From: CAZFLD01 sp964519835
Lineage (GTDB): Bacteria > Spirochaetota > Spirochaetia > DSM-27196 > CAZFLD01
Direction: 5' to 3'
Assembly (NCBI GenBank): GCA_964519835.1
Contig: CAZFLD010000066.1
Location: 1-22,551, forward strand
DNA: 22,551 bases
Shown here: piece by piece, positions 15,997-21,965 of the stretch
How positions within the stretch are numbered: the stretch's first letter is position 1
How the letters are laid out: each line of letters begins with the position of its first letter
Position numbers and translations under genes: made by a program
Notes under the pieces: generated by a model
What the model was told of the DNA's origin: nothing
The model's input: the letters and a program-made list of their open reading frames with translations, nothing else
Databases searched by the model: none

Positions 15997-16025
15997 ATCG
16001 TAGGGCAATCGGGCCGGAATCGCAA
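15997..16025 (-). promoter_or_regulatory. Candidate promoter of the AraC-family gene
   Basis: On the minus strand, TTGCGA (16025-16020), a 17-bp spacer and TACGAT (16002-15997) match the sigma-70 consensus at four of six positions each. Only 11 bases separate the -10 from ATG 15985, so the 5' leader would be about four or five bases. No Shine-Dalgarno is present. This element decided the start codon choice. Confidence 0.5.
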
Positions 16026-16059
16026 CACACTGCCATCCCCGCGCATTGAGAACTTGCGC

Positions 16060-16065
16060 TATCCT
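16060..16065 (+). promoter_or_regulatory. Candidate -10 of the GH4 gene lacking a -35
   Basis: TATCCT lies 17 bases before the GTG start. At 16-18 bp upstream only CCCCGC-type sequence is found, with no -35 hexamer. Absence of a -35 is expected for promoters that need an activator such as an AraC-family protein, and one is encoded next door. The Shine-Dalgarno CTGGAGG follows at 16071-16077. Confidence 0.35.
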
Positions 16066-16082
16066 GTGGTCTGGAGGTTATT

Positions 16083-17501
16083 GTGGCAAACGTAGTAATT
16101 ATCGGTGCGGGGAGTCTGGTCTTTTCGAGCAAGCTCACCGCCGACATCATGAGTTATCCTGCAATGGCGGATACCCATTTTAGGCTCGTGGACGTGGACT
16201 CGGAGCGCCTCGGCTATGCCAAGCGGATTGCGGAGCGGATCTTCAAGGAAGGGGGCTACGATAGGGCAACCGTCACCGCAACGGAAAATCGCCGTGAGGC
16301 TCTCGAGGATGCCGACTATGTTGTGATTAGTGTTCTCGTCGGCGGCTATCCCGCAATCGAAAAAGAGATCGACATCCCAATGAAGTACGGTATCAACCAG
16401 TGCATTGGGGACACCCTGACCCCTGGGGGAATTATGCGCTGTATCCGAACGCTCCCGGTGATCGAAGAAATGATCGCGGATATTGTGGATCTCTGTCCAA
16501 ACGCCCATGTTCTCAACTACACAAATCCCATGGGAATGCTCAGTTGGGGAATCACCGATGTCGCCCCTTCGCTCGATTATGTGGGGCTATGCCACTCGGT
16601 ACAGGCAACGTCGACTCAGTGGGCGAATCGTCTTGGAATCGACGTGGAAGAGGTCGATTTCCAGTGCTCGGGGATCAATCACCAGGCCTGGTTTACTCGC
16701 TTCGATCACAAGGGCAAGGACATGCTTCCCGAGATTCGAAAGCTCGCCGTCGAGCCCAAAATCTGGTATGGCGATACCACTCGAATGGAGTATGTAAAGC
16801 ACTTTGGTTTTCCGGTAACCGAGTCGAGCGGGCACGTCTCCGAATACAACTGGTGGTTCAGAAAAGACGACGAGACGATCAAGCGCTACTGCCCCGGGAA
16901 TTTCAGCGACTGGAACGGCACTCCCGGCTTTATTAAGTCCCTCTATGACCGCCCGGATTGGCGTGACCGCATGGAGAAAATGGCCTCCTGGCAGGAGCCG
17001 GTCAACCTCGAGCGAAGCCACGAGTACGGATCACGTATCGTAAACGCCATAGAAACGCGAACACCGACGGTAATCTACGGCAATGTAAAAAACCACAGCT
17101 TTATCGATAATCTTCCCCATTGGGGAATCGTTGAGGTACCGTGCCTAATCGATCAGAACGGTATCAGCCCGGTTCGCACCGGCTCCTTGCCGGCGCATTT
17201 GGCCTCTATCAACCGGGCTCAGATGAGTGTCCAAGAGCTCGCGGTCGAAGCCGTTCACCAGCGTGATCCGGAGATTGTGTTTCAAGCCATGGCCATGGAT
17301 CCGCTAACGGCGATGTCGTGCACGTTGGACCAGATTCGAGCGATGACTCGCGAGTTGTTGCAGGCGCACCGTGAGTGGATTCCGATTATGGAGGGAAAGC
17401 TCCCCAAGGAGCAGCCCTTGGTATTCCAGATGAGTCCCGAAGGAGAGGTCGAGCGCCATGTGGATCCCGGCGACATAGACGCACCAAAGGACGCACTGTA
17501 A
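16083..17501 (+). CDS. Glycoside hydrolase family 4, alpha-galactosidase type
   Basis: The enzyme has 472 residues from GTG 16083, with Shine-Dalgarno GGAGG five bases upstream. GH4 enzymes are NAD- and Mn-dependent and cleave glycosides by an oxidation-elimination mechanism. Seen here: the NAD-binding start VVIIGAGSLVFSS, the CIGDTLTPGGIMRCIRTLPV segment, NYTNPMGML, the metal-binding VGLCHSVQ (Cys170, His171) and GINHQAWF (His200). CHSVQ and the IGDTxxPGGIMR segment are closest to MelA-type alpha-galactosidases among GH4 members I know, but alpha-glucosidase or glucuronidase activity is not excluded. No signal peptide is present, so it is cytoplasmic. It is likely controlled by the divergent AraC-family regulator. 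Confidence 0.92.
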   Translation: MANVVIIGAGSLVFSSKLTADIMSYPAMADTHFRLVDVDSERLGYAKRIAERIFKEGGYDRATVTATENRREALEDADYVVISVLVGGYPAIEKEIDIPMKYGINQCIGDTLTPGGIMRCIRTLPVIEEMIADIVDLCPNAHVLNYTNPMGMLSWGITDVAPSLDYVGLCHSVQATSTQWANRLGIDVEEVDFQCSGINHQAWFTRFDHKGKDMLPEIRKLAVEPKIWYGDTTRMEYVKHFGFPVTESSGHVSEYNWWFRKDDETIKRYCPGNFSDWNGTPGFIKSLYDRPDWRDRMEKMASWQEPVNLERSHEYGSRIVNAIETRTPTVIYGNVKNHSFIDNLPHWGIVEVPCLIDQNGISPVRTGSLPAHLASINRAQMSVQELAVEAVHQRDPEIVFQAMAMDPLTAMSCTLDQIRAMTRELLQAHREWIPIMEGKLPKEQPLVFQMSPEGEVERHVDPGDIDAPKDAL

Positions 17502-17519
17502 AGACGCCGAGCGAGGCGC

Positions 17520-18362
17520 CTACAAGTCTCCGGACTGGACGGTTTTGGGTGCGACCGGCTCCCAGACAAAGGTCTTATCCTGTTTTTGCACATGGCCGAG
17601 GCCGGGAAAGGGCAGGTGGTAGAATAACGCCAGGGTTCCCTCGGCGGCGAGGCGATCGAGTATGGCCCGTCGCGTTGGTACCGACTCGTCCACGGCCAGG
17701 TCGAACCCCGGTGACCACTCGGGGTGGGTGAACTGAATCTCCCGGTGCAGTGTGTCCACGGCGTGGAAAAACTCCACGCCCTCGGACTCAAAGGATAGCG
17801 CCGTGTGCCCCGGAGTGTGACCGTGAGCGTCTACTGCGGTCAGGCCCGCCACGATGTCGTCTCCATAGTCATATAGCTCGATCTGACCCGATACCACCTC
17901 CAGCGCGTCTCTGACCTGATCGGGTGCGTTTCTCTGTTCGTAGTAGTAGAGCCAGTCCCGTCTGTTTACAAATACTCGGGCCCGCGGCAGGGTCAAATTG
18001 CCGTTGCCGTCTACGACACCAATACAGTGGTCACCGTGGAGGTGGGTGAGGATCACACTTGTTACCTCCTCAGGGGCGGTTCCCACCGACGTCAGCCCCG
18101 CCTGCGCCCGACCAAATGACGGGGCCCCCTGTGGTCCAAATCCCGTGTCGACCATAACCACTTCCGCGCCGTTGTTGATCACAAGAATGTTGAAGTGGTT
18201 CTCGACTGCATCGGCATCACGCCCGGCGGTTTTGTAAGCCGATCGGACCTCAGCCTCCGTGACTCCATATAGCTTGGCGATGTCGGCGGCGCTCGCCGGC
18301 CGTCTTCCGTCGCTCAAGACCGCGCATGTTATCGCCCCGACGGTAAATACGTGACTATCCAT
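17520..18362 (-). CDS. MBL-fold metallo-hydrolase
   Basis: The protein has 280 residues from ATG 18362 with Shine-Dalgarno GGGAG. It carries the metallo-beta-lactamase-fold metal site: THLHGDH (His107, His109, Asp111, His112), TPGH (His186), a DTLH segment with Asp203, and a late His in FYHLPFPGLGH. The overall pattern, with an N-terminal lid and HTPGHTALSF, resembles lactonase-like hydrolases of the AHL-lactonase/AidB group, so ester or lactone hydrolysis is plausible; the substrate is unknown. No signal peptide is obvious. It follows the deoxynucleoside kinase gene by 15 bp and is probably cotranscribed with it. It is convergent with the GH4 gene. Confidence 0.88.
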   Translation of the reverse strand: MDSHVFTVGAITCAVLSDGRRPASAADIAKLYGVTEAEVRSAYKTAGRDADAVENHFNILVINNGAEVVMVDTGFGPQGAPSFGRAQAGLTSVGTAPEEVTSVILTHLHGDHCIGVVDGNGNLTLPRARVFVNRRDWLYYYEQRNAPDQVRDALEVVSGQIELYDYGDDIVAGLTAVDAHGHTPGHTALSFESEGVEFFHAVDTLHREIQFTHPEWSPGFDLAVDESVPTRRAILDRLAAEGTLALFYHLPFPGLGHVQKQDKTFVWEPVAPKTVQSGDL

Positions 18363-18377
18363 GGTTTGTCTCCCTTC

Positions 18378-19010
18378 CTAAAACAAAAGTCCCTGCGGTC
18401 CCCTCAGGCGGTCTTCGACGGCTCGTACGACCTCTAGTCGTTTTTTGTTGTCCGCGACGAAGTCGATTTCGTCACCGGCGACCACGAGTACCGGTGCCTG
18501 GCCAAATCCCTCGATCCATTCCTCGTAGAGCCTGTTGAGAGCTTCCAGATACGACCCTTCGATGCCGGCCTCGATGTCCCGCGCGCGTTGCTCAATGCGC
18601 CGTTGAAGCGTCGGAACCGATGCGCGAATGTAGACTACGAGGTCCGGACGCGGCAAAAGGTCGACGACAGTGTTGTACAGGCTCTTGTACAGCCGCCAGT
18701 CTCCGTCTCCTAAAAGACCACTCTCCTTCAAGTTCCGTGCAAATACCGCGCCGTCTTCGTAGACCGAGCGGTCCTGCACCACCGAACGTGGGTCATCCTT
18801 TAGCTTTGAGTGACTGCTTGCCCGGTGGGCCAGGAAATAGAGCTGGGAGTGAAGGGCCCAACGTTCCATGTCCTCGTAGAACAGCTCGAGGTAGGGATTC
18901 TCCGCGACAGGCTCGAAATAGGGCTCGTAGCCGAGTTCCTCCGCGAGGATCTGAACAAGCGTCGACTTTCCGGCACCGATATTTCCGGCGACAACAACGT
19001 GATGTCTCAT
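18378..19010 (-). CDS. Deoxynucleoside kinase (dAK/dGK family)
   Basis: The protein has 210 residues. The P-loop is GNIGAGKST (residues 9-17), followed by the family signature FEPVAENPYLELFYEDMERW with a catalytic-base Glu, QLYFLAHRASS, the QDRSVYED motif (Asp80-Arg-Ser) and an Arg-rich lid (RRIEQRARDIEAGI). These mark the deoxyadenosine/deoxyguanosine kinase family, which phosphorylates deoxynucleosides in salvage. Which base is preferred cannot be told. ATG 19010 is the first plausible start and has no Shine-Dalgarno. The gene heads an operon with the MBL hydrolase and is divergent from the membrane protein gene at 19062. Confidence 0.92.
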   Translation of the reverse strand: MRHHVVVAGNIGAGKSTLVQILAEELGYEPYFEPVAENPYLELFYEDMERWALHSQLYFLAHRASSHSKLKDDPRSVVQDRSVYEDGAVFARNLKESGLLGDGDWRLYKSLYNTVVDLLPRPDLVVYIRASVPTLQRRIEQRARDIEAGIEGSYLEALNRLYEEWIEGFGQAPVLVVAGDEIDFVADNKKRLEVVRAVEDRLRGPQGLLF

Positions 19011-19061
19011 AGTATGGAGGTATTATTGCCGATTCCGACGAGAAGGTGCTACAACAGGCAC

Positions 19062-19649
19062 ATGAAGCGTGTTGTGGTTCCAAAGCTGTTCCAGGAGTTG
19101 CACGGCGAGTTTACCACGGTCCCCGAGCTTGCCTTTACCTACGTCGGCGCGCTGGTGATTACCACGGCACTTGCCATATTTGACCGCCACTTCTTCCTGA
19201 CACGGCATGTGGGTGAAATGGTGGTGTTGAGCTTTGTGGCGCTCGATCTCTCCGGCGGTGTGATTGCGCTACGGACACCTGGAACCTCCGAGTACTACTT
19301 TCGCCGACCAAAACACGCCTGGGTATTCCTGGCGATCCACGTCGTACAGCCTGCGCTTCTCTTGATCCCCGCCCCGAGCTTTTGGGTGTACTTGGTGTTT
19401 TTGGCCGCCTACACACTCCCGGCATCGGCGCTGGTTATGTTGCTGCGCCGCCGGCTGCCGGAGGACGTCGCGTTGCGAGTCGCGCCCTCGGCGGCGCTGT
19501 TGTTGGTAAGTGTTGGCGGCATCATCGCAACGGCCGGCTACCATGTACCGGGGTACCTGGCGGCCTTGGGCATTATCTACATGATTAAGCTGATCTACGC
19601 ATTCGCGGCCTCGCCGGGGGTGGCATCTCCCCCGCAACGCGCCGCCTGA
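19062..19649 (+). CDS. Polytopic membrane protein of unknown function
   Basis: The protein has 195 residues from ATG 19062 and about six hydrophobic segments (roughly 25-41, 52-70, 86-104, 106-127, 138-158 and 163-186) separated by short charged loops such as RTPGTSEYYFRRPKHAW and LLRRRLPED. I do not recognise the family. An in-frame ATG at 19014 would add 16 residues (MEVLLPIPTRRC...), but has no Shine-Dalgarno either. At 19050-19055 TACAAC, with TTGCCG 18 bp upstream, lies six bases before ATG 19062 and would support the shorter form through a leaderless mRNA. The gene is convergent with the small gene at 19745. Confidence 0.65.
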   Translation: MKRVVVPKLFQELHGEFTTVPELAFTYVGALVITTALAIFDRHFFLTRHVGEMVVLSFVALDLSGGVIALRTPGTSEYYFRRPKHAWVFLAIHVVQPALLLIPAPSFWVYLVFLAAYTLPASALVMLLRRRLPEDVALRVAPSAALLLVSVGGIIATAGYHVPGYLAALGIIYMIKLIYAFAASPGVASPPQRAA

Positions 19650-19744
19650 CGGCGGGCTCGCCGCCCAACGCCGCCGCCCACCGCGCGGCGCACAGCACCA
19701 CTACCGCCGCCGACCTGGCGCCGCCGCCCAACGCGGCAGTCGGT
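19650..19744. repeat. GC-rich convergent spacer with 12-bp direct repeat and hairpin
   Basis: The 95-bp spacer between two convergent genes is almost entirely G and C. GCCGCCCAACGC occurs twice (19660-19671 and 19723-19734). GGCGG-GCTCG-CCGCC at the start can form a short strong stem without a U-tract. It may act as a terminator for both genes, or it may simply be low-complexity sequence. Confidence 0.4.
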
Positions 19745-20122
19745 TCAGTCGCCCTCCCGGTAGAACCAGCGTTGTTGAATGTCGTCGACAAACACCAGGC
19801 GGTGTGTCATTTCGCCGAACTCCCGCGTGTAGGTGTAGTCTATCCACCGCTCCGCGGCCTCGCGACTATGGAACTTCATCATCCTCTCCGTGCCCGTGGG
19901 GTCTGTGCCCGAGGGGTGGCCGTTGCCGACGCCGGACTCACTGCCGCCGGTGCTTGGGTCCTGATCGACGGACTCTGCGGTGGCGTCCAGCTTCTCGGCG
20001 TCGCGATCGGCCGCTTCCGCCCGCGGACGCTCGCGCATCACCACATAAACGTGTGTTCCGTGACCGCGAAAAGTGCTTACGTGGACTTCCACGGGAATCC
20101 GGTTGTCATCGCCGTATGTCAC
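19745..20122 (-). CDS. Small hydrophilic protein of unknown function, coupled to the permease gene
   Basis: The start is GTG 20122, which overlaps the permease stop as GTGA, with AAAAGGTGG about ten bases upstream. Longer frames reaching 20242 only shadow the permease gene. The 125-residue product has three parts: an N-terminal segment (IPVEVHVSTFRGHGTHVYVVM), a disordered acidic and Gly/Ser-rich linker (about residues 36-75, with SVDQDPSTGGSESG), and a C-terminal segment with FHSREAAERWIDYTY and FVDDIQQRWFYREG, rich in aromatic residues. I do not recognise a family. It is probably cytoplasmic and made together with the ABC permease upstream. Confidence 0.55.
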   Translation of the reverse strand: MTYGDDNRIPVEVHVSTFRGHGTHVYVVMRERPRAEAADRDAEKLDATAESVDQDPSTGGSESGVGNGHPSGTDPTGTERMMKFHSREAAERWIDYTYTREFGEMTHRLVFVDDIQQRWFYREGD

Positions 20123-20350
20123 AACGTCGAAACCACCTTTTCTCGCTCGAATCGTGGTCCGATCCGCGAAATCAACACCCAGGTAAGTACCAAAAGCACG
20201 CCGGCAAGGATCACAATCGGCAGAACCAGGATGCCCGCCCACTGCTGGGCCTCCATAAAGCTCCTAGACTTGAGCGAGACTAAGAGGCCCACCGACAGCC
20301 CGAGGCCCGCCACGGACGGCATCAAAAGAAGTATCGCGGGAATCCAAATC
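20119..20350 (-). CDS. ABC-2-type transporter permease, C-terminal fragment cut by assembly gap
   Basis: The frame is open from the stop at 20119 up to the N run, so only the last 76 residues are visible. They read IWIPAILLLMPSVAGLGLS, then SLKSRSFMEAQQWAGILVLP, a further membrane helix (VILAGVLLVLTWVLISRI) and a basic tail. The SRSFMEAQQ...LVLP pattern is typical of the ABC-2 / NatB-like permease family (membrane subunit of an export ABC transporter), as I recall it. The TTG or ATG at 20325/20322 is not the true start. The cognate ATPase gene would be expected in or beyond the gap. Confidence 0.65.
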
Positions 20351-20450
20351 NNNNNNNNNNNNNNNNNNNNNNNNNNNNNNNNNNNNNNNNNNNNNNNNNN
20401 NNNNNNNNNNNNNNNNNNNNNNNNNNNNNNNNNNNNNNNNNNNNNNNNNN
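20351..20450. other. Assembly gap of 100 N
   Basis: Exactly 100 undetermined bases, the customary placeholder length for a gap of unknown size in scaffolded assemblies. The true distance, and even the adjacency, of the flanking pieces is not certain. Confidence 0.98.
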
Positions 20451-20470
20451 GGACAAGATGGTGGTTGTCC
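20451..20470. repeat. Inverted repeat directly after the gap
   Basis: GGACAA (20451-20456) and TTGTCC (20465-20470) form a six-pair stem with an eight-base loop. It may be the edge of a larger structure lost in the gap, which could help explain why the assembly broke here. There is no following T-run. Confidence 0.3.
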
Positions 20471-20507
20471 GATAGGACGGTGCTTTCCAGGCAGGCCTCT
20501 ATCTTGG

Positions 20508-20513
20508 TATACA
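20508..20513 (+). promoter_or_regulatory. Candidate -10 upstream of the primase-like gene
   Basis: TATACA (20508-20513) with TTTCCA (20484-20489) 18 bp upstream gives a weak promoter. AGGAG at 20513-20517 then serves as Shine-Dalgarno six bases before ATG 20524. The -10 and the Shine-Dalgarno sequence share a base, so at most one of the two readings may hold. Confidence 0.2.
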
Positions 20514-20523
20514 GGAGCTTTTA

Positions 20524-21327
20524 ATGGGCGAAACTCTACCGTACCGAGATCTCATCATCGACGAAGCCGAGCTACGAGATTTCTTCGACAAACTGCTGTA
20601 TCCCCTCGACGATTATGAGGTGTTCTACACTGAGCTGACCGCGTCGGATCGATTCTTGACGCCGGAGGAGCGTCAGCACCACCAGGTCGTCGGTATTTCG
20701 GTCGTCGAGCGCAGAACCGTCTCTTCCTACGACTGGGATGAATTCCGCTCCGCCGTTCGGCGCTACGAGGCCCACAAAGAGGCCTACGTCAGCGGAGGTG
20801 TCCCGATCCCTCACAAGGCGTTTGGGCTTTTTATCAACGTGAACCCGTCCTCGCTGCTCGAGGCGTACCGGGTGTTCAATGAGCAGATTGTTGAGATCCT
20901 CACCCGCCTGTTGGCGGGGGACGAGCGGTACCGACCCGACCTTCGAGGTGCAGACGCCCGGCTCTTGATAGCCGTAGCCAACAGCCATGCACGAAAACGA
21001 TACACGGATATCCGCATCGACGTGGATGAGCCGGAGCTCGCCTGCCGAATCCTCGGCTTTCTGGTGAAAAAACTGGATGAGTTCGAGGTGAGCTACTTTG
21101 TAGTGCAGGGTGCCGTCGGCTTCGATGTCTTGGTGCGCCGCGAATCCATCAGTCGCAACAACGACTCGGTGAAAAAGGCCAACGATTTCGCTTTGGAGGT
21201 TGCCGACGGCTCCAAGTGGGAGGTGGCGATTGCCACCAACGAGCTGATCCCCCTTCCAGGTACTCTCCAATGTGGTAAGCCTGTTCGAGTCTTGTGGGAC
21301 TATCGAGTCGGGGATTGTGGATTCTAA
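20524..21327 (+). CDS. Primase-like (AEP-fold candidate) protein with altered motif II
   Basis: The protein has 267 residues and Shine-Dalgarno AGGAG. Three motifs occur in the order and rough spacing of archaeo-eukaryotic primase-type palm domains: a DxD in YTDIRIDVDEPE (Asp166, Asp168); VVQGAVGFDVLVRRE (194-207), which resembles the family's GGxH-VLV motif but has Asp201 where the His is expected; and ELIPLPGTLQCGKPVRV (240-256), which resembles the PxPGTLQGG segment near the third motif. An N-terminal AFGLFINVNPSSLLEAY also fits what I recall of such proteins. If correct, the fold binds nucleotides and possibly primes DNA, but the missing His argues for a changed or lost activity. No helicase or phage genes are nearby. 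The assignment rests on recalled motif patterns, and a general hypothetical protein remains possible. Confidence 0.5.
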   Translation: MGETLPYRDLIIDEAELRDFFDKLLYPLDDYEVFYTELTASDRFLTPEERQHHQVVGISVVERRTVSSYDWDEFRSAVRRYEAHKEAYVSGGVPIPHKAFGLFINVNPSSLLEAYRVFNEQIVEILTRLLAGDERYRPDLRGADARLLIAVANSHARKRYTDIRIDVDEPELACRILGFLVKKLDEFEVSYFVVQGAVGFDVLVRRESISRNNDSVKKANDFALEVADGSKWEVAIATNELIPLPGTLQCGKPVRVLWDYRVGDCGF

Positions 21328-21414
21328 ACACGCCGGCCGTCTTCCTGTCGAAATGCCGACAAACGAAGTATGCTATTTTCCGTAAACACCAAACAACGGT
21401 CACGGAGAAGAGAG

Positions 21415-21920
21415 ATGACAAGACGGATTATGCTTCTGGTTGCCCTATTTTTGGTACCGGGCCTCGTTTTTGCTCAGATGTCGGAAGATGATTGCTTCGA
21501 TCGGGGCGGTTTCCTCGACCACGACGGAAATTGCATTGTAGAGCTGGAACTCTCGTTGCGTCTGGATCAGCCGACGGTGCCCACCCCAACAGCTTTGTTC
21601 ACACCATGCTCATCGACCAGGAGGCCGATCGTATTCTGACCCTCGAAGACCTGTTTCGCGACAATGTGGACGAGGCGGCGCTCTTGTACTCGCTTGTCGA
21701 GCCACGCCTTCGGCAGCAACTCGAAGAACAGGGTTTCGACGAGACCTATCTCGAGGAGGATTCGATCTTTTTTAGCGACTTTGTATTCACCTCGGACGGC
21801 ATTCGTTTCTACTTCGAGCCGTACGCCGTCGCGCCCTACGTGTTTGGGACAATCGAGGTGGAGGTTCCTTTGTCCGCAATACGCGGTCGCCTGGCTTCCG
21901 AGATTCGCTCGTTGATGTAG
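21415..21920 (+). pseudogene. Secreted DUF3298 (RsiV-like) protein with a one-base frame disruption
   Basis: The frame from ATG 21415 (Shine-Dalgarno GGAG) encodes a clean signal peptide, MLLVALFLVPGLVFA, and about 35 mature residues (CFDRGGFLDHDGNCIVELEL), then runs off into unrelated sequence. The frame one base back continues a recognisable DUF3298 domain: DGAHPNSFVHTMLID, ILTLEDLFRD, then FYFEPYAVAPYVFGTIEVEV, ending at 21920. The whole span is 506 bases, one short of a multiple of three, so a single missing base around 21550-21585 would explain it. Even repaired, the protein (168 residues) lacks most of the N-terminal DUF4163 part common in this family. The cause may be a sequencing error or real gene decay. 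Family members are envelope proteins. Confidence 0.75.
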
Positions 21921-21923
21921 ACT

Positions 21924-21950
21924 TGTTTGATCAACAAACTGTTTTGATCA
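21924..21950. promoter_or_regulatory. Tandem TGATCA sites upstream of acetyl-CoA synthetase
   Basis: TGTTTGATCA (21924-21933) is followed by TGTTTTGATCA (21940-21950). The self-symmetric TGATCA cores are 17 bp apart in an AT-rich patch of the 45-bp spacer before the acs start. TTGTTTGATCAACAAA around the first core is an imperfect dyad (six of eight pairs per half). This could be a transcription-factor site, or a small hairpin ending the previous gene. Confidence 0.4.
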
Positions 21951-21965
21951 GAGAGGAGGTGCGGC

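Noticed and set aside
15986..16150. Longer forms of the AraC-family protein starting at 16036 or 16150
   Set aside because: The extra residues do not resemble the cupin domain. The longest form overlaps the GH4 start, and the promoter candidate at 15997-16025 would lie inside the gene.
17502..17519. CGCC-GAGCGA-GGCG hairpin between convergent GH4 and MBL genes
   Set aside because: Only four pairs and no U-tract; too weak to call a terminator.
19804..20283. Arg/Ser-rich plus-strand frames opposite the permease and small gene
   Set aside because: Composition is typical of antisense shadows of GC-rich coding DNA, and the minus-strand frames have coherent membrane helices and a GTGA junction.
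21565..21600. Programmed ribosomal frameshift in the DUF3298 gene
   Set aside because: The junction lacks an X-XXY-YYZ heptamer and an obvious downstream stem, so a mutation or sequencing error is the simpler explanation.
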